Assembly: GCF_001682855.1 (NCBI RefSeq)
Contig: NZ_MAQW01000001.1
Coordinates: 1,297,926 to 1,361,925, forward strand
Source of the DNA: Bacillus sp. FJAT-27264
GTDB lineage: Bacteria; Bacillota; Bacilli; Paenibacillales; Paenibacillaceae
Length of the DNA: 64,000 nt
Direction: 5' to 3'
The notes under the pieces were generated by a model, which saw nothing but the letters and a program-made list of their open reading frames with translations, was not told the DNA's origin and made no database searches. Both the position numbers and the translations under genes were made by a program. Shown here piece by piece: positions 59,070 through 64,000 of this stretch. Positions within the stretch are counted from its first letter, which is position 1. Each line of letters starts with the position of its first letter.

Positions 59070-61145
59070 CTACCAAACCAGCTTGCCGAAATCAGCGAAA
59101 ATCTTCGAGTCGGCATCAATGCCAGCCAGCAGTGCCAGACGGTTAGCGCGCACCTTCTCATCCTCTGCCATAACCATGACGGAATCGAAGAATCCGGTGA
59201 CGGCATCCTTCAAGCCAGAAAGAATAGTTAACGCTTCCTCGGCTTGCTTGCTTGCAAGAGCTTCACGATAAGGCGTGTGCAGAGCCTGCCATGTCTCATA
59301 CAGCTTAGCCTCTGCTGCCTCAACCAACAACGCAGGATCGATAGTGACTTCCGTGGCCTTGGCGGCAAGGTTGCTTACCCGGGTCAAGGAATCCACAGTA
59401 ATCTTGAAATCCTCTTGTCCGGTGACCGCATCCATCAATGCCCGGCTTCTCGCAACTACATTCACTACATCATCAAAGCCAGCAGCAATGACAGCATCCA
59501 CTACATCATAACGAACATTGTCGGACAGCAGTCGTTTAACGCGTAGACCAAAGAACTCGTAAAGTGTATTACGCAGTTCCTCACCCGAATGTTTCAGATT
59601 TCGTGAACTTTCATGAACTTCAGTCGCAGCTGCAAAAATATCCTGCAAGGAGATCGGAAGCTGACGCTCCAGCACAATCTGCACAATCCCAGCAGCCTGA
59701 CGGCGCAGAGCATAAGGATCCTGGGAACCGGTCGGAATGATGCCGATGGAGAAGCAGCCGACAATAGTATCCATTTTATCCGCAATGCTGACTACCGCAC
59801 CTGCATCTGTCGATGGAACTTGATCTCCGGCGAAACGCGGCTGATAGTGTTCAAAGATAGCCTTGGCAACTGTCTCCGTCTCTCCGGCTTTACGTGCATA
59901 ATCTTCACCCATGGTGCCTTGCAGCTCAGGGAACTCATAAACCATTTGGGTAACGAGATCGAATTTGCAAATATCGGCGGTACGGCTAATTTCAGAGGCA
60001 GTAGCCGCAGGCAGATTCAGCTTGGCTGCCAGCAGATCCGCGATCTTGCGAATCCGACGGACTTTATCGCCGATACTGCCCATTTCTTCGTGATACACGA
60101 TATTTTCCAGCTTAGCCAGCGCGTCACTGATTTGCAGCTTCTGATCCTCTTCGTAGAAGAACTTGGCATCGGACAAGCGGGCGCGCAGCACTTTCTCGTT
60201 CCCTTTCGCGATCACGTCCAGTGACTCTGCGTTTCCGTTACGGACAGTGACGAAGAACGGCAACAGCTTGCCTTCTGTATCAAGCACAGGGAAGTAACGC
60301 TGATGCTCGCGCATCGAAGTAATCAGTACGTCCTGCGGAATATTCAGGAATGCTGGGTCGAAGGTGCCGAACAGAACCGTTGGCGTCTCTACCAGGAAGA
60401 GCACTTCTTCAAGCAAATCTTCTTTGATGGCGATGGTCCAGTTCTTCTCAGCAGCCAGCTTGTGAATCTGATCCAGAATCAGGCTCTCCCGTTCCTTCAC
60501 ATCAGCCAGCACATGCTGTGAACGCAGGCTCTCCACATAAGCGGCAGGCTCGGCAATTACAGTCTCGCCTCCAAGGAAACGATGTCCACGGCTAATGTTG
60601 CCGGCTTTGACACCCGTGATCTCCAAGTCAATAACATCCTTGCCGAACAGGGCAACCAGCCAACGGATTGGACGCACGAACTTGAAGTCGTAGCTGCCCC
60701 AACGCATATTTTTCGGGAATGTCATGGCATTGACGATGTCCAACAGACCTTGTGCCAGCAGTGTGGATGTTTCTACGCCGGCACTGCTCTTGGTAGCGTA
60801 AATATATTCAACGCCTGCCAGTTCCTTAAAGGTAAACTGCTCTGGAGATACGCCTTGACTACGGGCAAAACCAAGTGCAGCCTTGCTCCATTCACCGCTG
60901 GCGTCCAAGGCAATTTTGCGTGACGGACCTTTGACTTCTTCACTGATGTCGGTCTGCTTCTCAGCAACATCTTTAACCAGGACAGCCAAACGACGAGGTG
61001 TCGCATAGGCAGTAACACCGCTATGAGAAATACGCGAAGACTCCAGCCATTTGGACATTCTGTCTTCAAGCTGCTCTATTGCAGCACGGATGAACCGGGC
61101 CGGAACTTCCTCCAGACCGATCTCGAACAAGATATCTTTAGCCAC
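59070..61145 (-). CDS. glyS: Glycyl-tRNA synthetase beta subunit GlyS
   Basis: Beta chain of the heterotetrameric glycyl-tRNA synthetase, holding tRNA-binding domains. The 691-residue protein begins [19 protein letters not shown], with the HD-like and B3/4-like regions typical of GlyS and a C-terminal anticodon-binding domain ending in L-V-W. The start is GTG at 61145: AGGT lies seven bases upstream and the N-terminus aligns with the family. A GTG three codons earlier has no ribosome site. It overlaps the glyQ stop by eight bases. Confidence 0.96.
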   Translation of the reverse strand: MAKDILFEIGLEEVPARFIRAAIEQLEDRMSKWLESSRISHSGVTAYATPRRLAVLVKDVAEKQTDISEEVKGPSRKIALDASGEWSKAALGFARSQGVSPEQFTFKELAGVEYIYATKSSAGVETSTLLAQGLLDIVNAMTFPKNMRWGSYDFKFVRPIRWLVALFGKDVIDLEITGVKAGNISRGHRFLGGETVIAEPAAYVESLRSQHVLADVKERESLILDQIHKLAAEKNWTIAIKEDLLEEVLFLVETPTVLFGTFDPAFLNIPQDVLITSMREHQRYFPVLDTEGKLLPFFVTVRNGNAESLDVIAKGNEKVLRARLSDAKFFYEEDQKLQISDALAKLENIVYHEEMGSIGDKVRRIRKIADLLAAKLNLPAATASEISRTADICKFDLVTQMVYEFPELQGTMGEDYARKAGETETVAKAIFEHYQPRFAGDQVPSTDAGAVVSIADKMDTIVGCFSIGIIPTGSQDPYALRRQAAGIVQIVLERQLPISLQDIFAAATEVHESSRNLKHSGEELRNTLYEFFGLRVKRLLSDNVRYDVVDAVIAAGFDDVVNVVARSRALMDAVTGQEDFKITVDSLTRVSNLAAKATEVTIDPALLVEAAEAKLYETWQALHTPYREALASKQAEEALTILSGLKDAVTGFFDSVMVMAEDEKVRANRLALLAGIDADSKIFADFGKLVW

Positions 61146-62025
61146 GGTCAGCACCTTCTTTCTTCAGCAGCGGGAAGCCCAGCTTCTCGCGTTCCTCCAC
61201 ATAAGTTGCGGCCACCGTACGAGCCAAATTACGCACTCTCGTAATAAATCCGGTCCGCTCCGTTACACTGATTGCTCCCCGTGCATCAAGCAAGTTAAAG
61301 GTATGGGAGCATTTCAACACATAGTCGTAAGCTGGGAACACCAGATGGTTCTCCATCGCTCTGCGGGCTTCTTCTTCATACGTGTTGAAAAGTGTAAACA
61401 ACATTTTGACATCGGAAACTTCAAAGGTATATGTGGAATGCTCCACTTCCGGCTGGTGGAATACATCTCCGTAGCTGATTCCGTCCACCCACTCCAGATC
61501 GAATACATTTTCCTTCTCCTGGATATAGGAGGCAAGGCGCTCCATACCATAAGTGATTTCAACAGCTACCGGATGGGTCTCAATGCCGCCCACTTGCTGG
61601 AAGTACGTAAACTGCGTAATTTCCATCCCGTCCAGCCACACTTCCCAGCCAAGACCGGCGCAGCCCAGGGAAGGATTCTCCCAGTTATCTTCTACAAAAC
61701 GAATGTCATGCAGAAGCGGGTCTACGCCAAGCGCCTTCAGACTCTCCAAATAAATCTCCTGGATATTGTCCGGGGATGGCTTAATAATCACCTGGAACTG
61801 GTGATGCTGGTACAAACGGTTAGGGTTCTCCCCGTAACGACCGTCGGAAGGACGACGTGACGGCTCTACATAAGCTACCTTCCACGGCTCTGGCCCCAGT
61901 GAACGCAAAAAGGTCATAGGGTTCATCGTACCCGCCCCTTTTTCCGTATCGTACGGCTGGACGATAATACAGTTGTGTGCTGCCCAAAACTGCTGCAGCG
62001 TCAAAATCATCTGCTGAAAGTTCAT
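61138..62025 (-). CDS. glyQ: Glycyl-tRNA synthetase alpha subunit GlyQ
   Basis: Catalytic alpha chain of bacterial-type glycyl-tRNA synthetase. The 295-residue protein begins [14 protein letters not shown] and contains [29 protein letters not shown] and the [14 protein letters not shown] motif, all diagnostic. ATG at 62025 follows AAGGAG; the longer frame to 62118 runs into the T-box leader. Controlled by the glycine T-box upstream. Confidence 0.97.
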   Translation of the reverse strand: MNFQQMILTLQQFWAAHNCIIVQPYDTEKGAGTMNPMTFLRSLGPEPWKVAYVEPSRRPSDGRYGENPNRLYQHHQFQVIIKPSPDNIQEIYLESLKALGVDPLLHDIRFVEDNWENPSLGCAGLGWEVWLDGMEITQFTYFQQVGGIETHPVAVEITYGMERLASYIQEKENVFDLEWVDGISYGDVFHQPEVEHSTYTFEVSDVKMLFTLFNTYEEEARRAMENHLVFPAYDYVLKCSHTFNLLDARGAISVTERTGFITRVRNLARTVAATYVEEREKLGFPLLKKEGADRG

Positions 62026-62141
62026 GCTACCGACTCCTTCGCTTACAAGTTTTTTCATGCCTGATGCCTTCTTTAGGCCTTGCGCTGGAGGCGGCTCTTC
62101 TCTATTCTTGCAGTGCACCGGGAGACTCCCGGCCAGCTACA

Positions 62142-62453
62142 GGTCAAAAAGCTCCCGCCCCCATGCCTGATATACAGACATAGGGACGAGAGCTTAACAT
62201 GTTCTCCCGCGGTTCCACCCTACTTGATCCGTCCCATAACTGGTACTAAAACTGCCAATAACAGGGTGACGAATCCACTTTTCGCTTGGTGCCGTTTCCG
62301 TACTCCCGGGTGCCATGTTCATGAACTTTGCCCTGCCAGGCTTCCACTGCCCCCGGCTCGCTGATGCGGCAATACTATTCATTACTTTCCCGATCGCTGC
62401 ACGTTCTCCTTAATGGAGCCATTACGGCTGACCATAATTAATAAAAGTAAACT
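62142..62453 (-). promoter_or_regulatory. Glycine T-box riboswitch leader of glyQS
   Basis: The leader carries the conserved T-box AGGGTGGAACCGCG (62208-62221, minus strand) and a terminator hairpin with AGCTCTCGTCCC/GGGGCGGGAGCT-type arms and a T run (62146-62194). A stem I apical motif AGCGAGCCGGGG lies further upstream. A GGC triplet, a glycine codon, occurs in the likely specifier loop at 62312-62314. Uncharged tRNA-Gly binding would favour the antiterminator and raise glyQS expression. Confidence 0.93.
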
Positions 62454-62459
62454 GCCACT

Positions 62460-62488
62460 ATAGTAACGGAAATTTCAGGATTCGTCAA
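62460..62488 (-). promoter_or_regulatory. glyQS promoter
   Basis: Minus-strand TTGACG (62483-62488), 17-bp spacer, TACTAT (62460-62465). The -35 overlaps the recO stop codon (62485-62487). Confidence 0.75.
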
Positions 62489-63240
62489 ATCTCGTATTTA
62501 TCCAGCTGGTCCAGAAAGTTCTGCGATTTCAGCCGCAGCCCAAGCTGCACATCCATAAAGGATCGCATGATCTTCTTCAGTTCCAGACGGGTACCTTCCT
62601 TCACATCCACATTGCCGAGCCGGGTCAGGTCCAGCGCCGCGAACAACCGTAGCAGCTTCAGCGCCCGGGGTGAAATCGCCAGCGCCGGGGGATCCTGATG
62701 CTTGCAGCTACGGCACAGTACCCCGCCGAGGCGGGGACTGATTAGAAGCTGATCATCAGGTTTTTGCGAGCCGCAGATGACACATACATCCAGTTCCGGA
62801 GCATATCCTGCTGCCTGTAGAAGCTTCATTTCGAAAATATTGATGATCACACCGGGTTCCTTATCTTCTTCCAGCGCATTCAGGCAGGCCGTCAACTGGC
62901 GAAACCAGAAGCTTCCGGTCTCTTCATCATGCAGCACACGGTCCAGCAGCTCGCAGGCATAGGAAGCGTAGGCAGCTTTGATTAGATCTTCACGCAGTGG
63001 ATGATGAGATTGCGTGATCTCCCCCGAGTTCAGCGTACCCAGTCCTCCGTTATTTCTGAAAAAAACAAATTCTCCAACTGTAAACAGCTGAATCAGCGCA
63101 GCATGGCGGCTTCTGACCTTCTTGGCACCGCGTACGAGCACACCTACTTTGCCCGCGTTCTCGGTGCAAAGCGTAATGATCGCGTTCCCTTCGCCGTAGT
63201 CCATGCTGCGGATGACGATCCCTTCCACCCTGTGTAGCAT
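62485..63240 (-). CDS. recO: DNA repair protein RecO
   Basis: RecO loads RecA onto SSB-coated DNA with RecR. The 251-residue protein has an N-terminal OB fold (about 1-80, beginning M-L-H-R-V-E-G-I-V-I-R) and a helical C-terminal domain. The domain carries a zinc-binding cluster: Cys153, Cys156, Cys176 and Cys179 in C-V-I-C and C-R-S-C. The start at 63240 gives the conserved N-terminus. It follows yqzL by 36 bp. Confidence 0.93.
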   Translation of the reverse strand: MLHRVEGIVIRSMDYGEGNAIITLCTENAGKVGVLVRGAKKVRSRHAALIQLFTVGEFVFFRNNGGLGTLNSGEITQSHHPLREDLIKAAYASYACELLDRVLHDEETGSFWFRQLTACLNALEEDKEPGVIINIFEMKLLQAAGYAPELDVCVICGSQKPDDQLLISPRLGGVLCRSCKHQDPPALAISPRALKLLRLFAALDLTRLGNVDVKEGTRLELKKIMRSFMDVQLGLRLKSQNFLDQLDKYEI

Positions 63241-63276
63241 GCCTCTTCCCCCAACCATTCGGCAAGCAACCAGTCC

Positions 63277-63420
63277 CTATTGCGCTTCTTCATCATAGAC
63301 CTGCTCTTCCTCCGCCGTTACAGGTCCGCTCTCGGGGAGTGAACCTGCAGCTTCCCTATACAGCAGATAAGCATCGACATCTCCAGTCATTGCAAAATAC
63401 TTCCACGAAAAATCTCGCAT
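63277..63420 (-). CDS. yqzL: YqzL-like small protein
   Basis: A 47-residue gene, easily missed because of its size. The product begins M-R-D-F-S-W-K-Y-F-A-M-T-G-D-V-D-A-Y-L-L and ends in an acidic tail. The start F-S-W-K-Y-F-A-x-T-G-x-I/V-D-A-Y-L-L is the YqzL family pattern, and its place between era and recO is the conserved one. AAGGATG lies seven bases before the ATG. Function unknown. Confidence 0.88.
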   Translation of the reverse strand: MRDFSWKYFAMTGDVDAYLLYREAAGSLPESGPVTAEEEQVYDEEAQ

Positions 63421-63521
63421 TCGTATTCATCCTTTCTTCGGAAACACGATGTCTCTTCGAAATTAGGATGTGCGATGTACCGGGTTCTATCCTTGCAATT
63501 CCTGCCAAGGTGGCGAAGTCA

Positions 63522-64000
63522 TTATTGATCTTTATGAAAACCTAAGTCACGCAGGACACGGTCCTGATTGCGCCAGTCTTTTTTCACTTTTACCCAAAGC
63601 TCCAGAAAAATTTTCGAACCCAGCAGGTTCTCAATATCCGTACGGGCGCGCTTGCCGACTTCCTTCAGCAAGGCTCCTTGCTTACCGATAATGATTCCTT
63701 TCTGTGAATCGCGCTCAACAAAAATAACAGCTGAGATGTGTACCACACCGTTGGACTCCACACGCATATCTTCAATAGCCACCGCGATGGAATGCGGCAC
63801 CTCTTCGCGGGTCAAATGCAGAATCTTCTCCCGAACGAGTTCAGCAACAACAAACTGCTCAGGGTGATCTGTTACTTGATCCTCAGGATAATACTGTGGC
63901 CCGTCTGGCAGATATTTCTGCACCTGCTCCAGCAGGGTGTTGACATTGTTGCCCAGCTTGGCGGAGATCGGTACGATCTCGGCAAAGTCATGCAGCTTCT
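63522..64000 (-). CDS. era: GTPase Era, C-terminal part (runs off the right edge)
   Basis: Era is a GTPase that assists 16S rRNA and 30S maturation. Only the C-terminal 158 or so residues are here: the end of the G domain ([11 protein letters not shown]) and the KH RNA-binding domain. The KH domain contains [19 protein letters not shown] and [10 protein letters not shown]. The 5' half lies outside the window. Confidence 0.95.
   Translation of the reverse strand, partial: KLHDFAEIVPISAKLGNNVNTLLEQVQKYLPDGPQYYPEDQVTDHPEQFVVAELVREKILHLTREEVPHSIAVAIEDMRVESNGVVHISAVIFVERDSQKGIIIGKQGALLKEVGKRARTDIENLLGSKIFLELWVKVKKDWRNQDRVLRDLGFHKDQ

Noticed and set aside
61051..61860. 269-codon plus-strand frame opposite glyQ and glyS
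   Set aside because: Shadow frame over two overlapping tRNA synthetase genes.

Overview
The window is a stretch of chromosome from a spore-forming, low-to-mid GC member of the Bacillota, most likely a Paenibacillus or close relative. The reasons are: the full division and cell-wall (dcw) cluster in Bacillus-like order, including the sporulation PBP gene spoVD; a spoIIGA gene directly downstream of ftsZ; bacillithiol synthesis (bshC); the typA-ylaH and ylaJ-ylaK neighbourhoods; the era-recO-glyQS-dnaG-sigA macro-operon; and frequent TTG/GTG starts with strong AGGAGG-type ribosome binding sites. The RNase P RNA is class A, unlike Bacillus subtilis, which argues for a deeper-branching Bacilli lineage. 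The species assignment is inference.

Layout (most genes are on the minus strand, so transcription runs right to left). 1-22.6 kb: bshC, then mraZ-rsmH-ftsL-pbpB-spoVD-murE-murF-mraY-murD-spoVE-murG-murA-divIB-ftsA-ftsZ, a strong terminator, an Rpn-type nuclease pseudogene, and the 5' part of spoIIGA behind a spoIIG-like promoter with Spo0A-box-like sites. 22.8-28.1 kb: an oligopeptide ABC transporter operon (A, B, C, F but no D) set between genes that are neighbours in B. subtilis. 28.2-35.4 kb: DUF3397, panE, a GerR/RsfA-like regulator, a DUF2626 gene, a secreted coiled-coil protein, an orphan solute-binding-like protein, a structured repeat, and a PIN-PhoH ATPase. 35.5-47 kb: ylaJ, a flavin split-barrel protein, an LCP protein, ylaH, typA, membrane proteins, a TerC-family protein, thiI-nifZ, a lytic transglycosylase, a second copy of the structured repeat, and small conserved genes. 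47.2-52 kb: a subtilase and a divergent MocR regulator/aminotransferase pair. 52-64 kb: rnpB, yqfO, trmK, sigA, dnaG, yqxD, glyS, glyQ with a glycine T-box, recO, yqzL and the 3' half of era.

Functionally the window joins peptidoglycan precursor synthesis, septum formation and sporulation entry at one end to the initiation machinery of replication, transcription and translation at the other. The most unusual non-coding signals are two about 150-bp elements (near 33.7 and 45.4 kb). They share terminal inverted repeats and hairpins, one of which keeps its pairing through compensatory changes. Further candidates are a perfect 18-bp palindrome before the TerC gene, two 20-bp-spaced direct repeats between the MocR gene and its divergent aminotransferase, and the D-less peptide transporter operon with a 535-bp gap. 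I see no prophage, CRISPR array, insertion sequence, tRNA or rRNA gene in the window.
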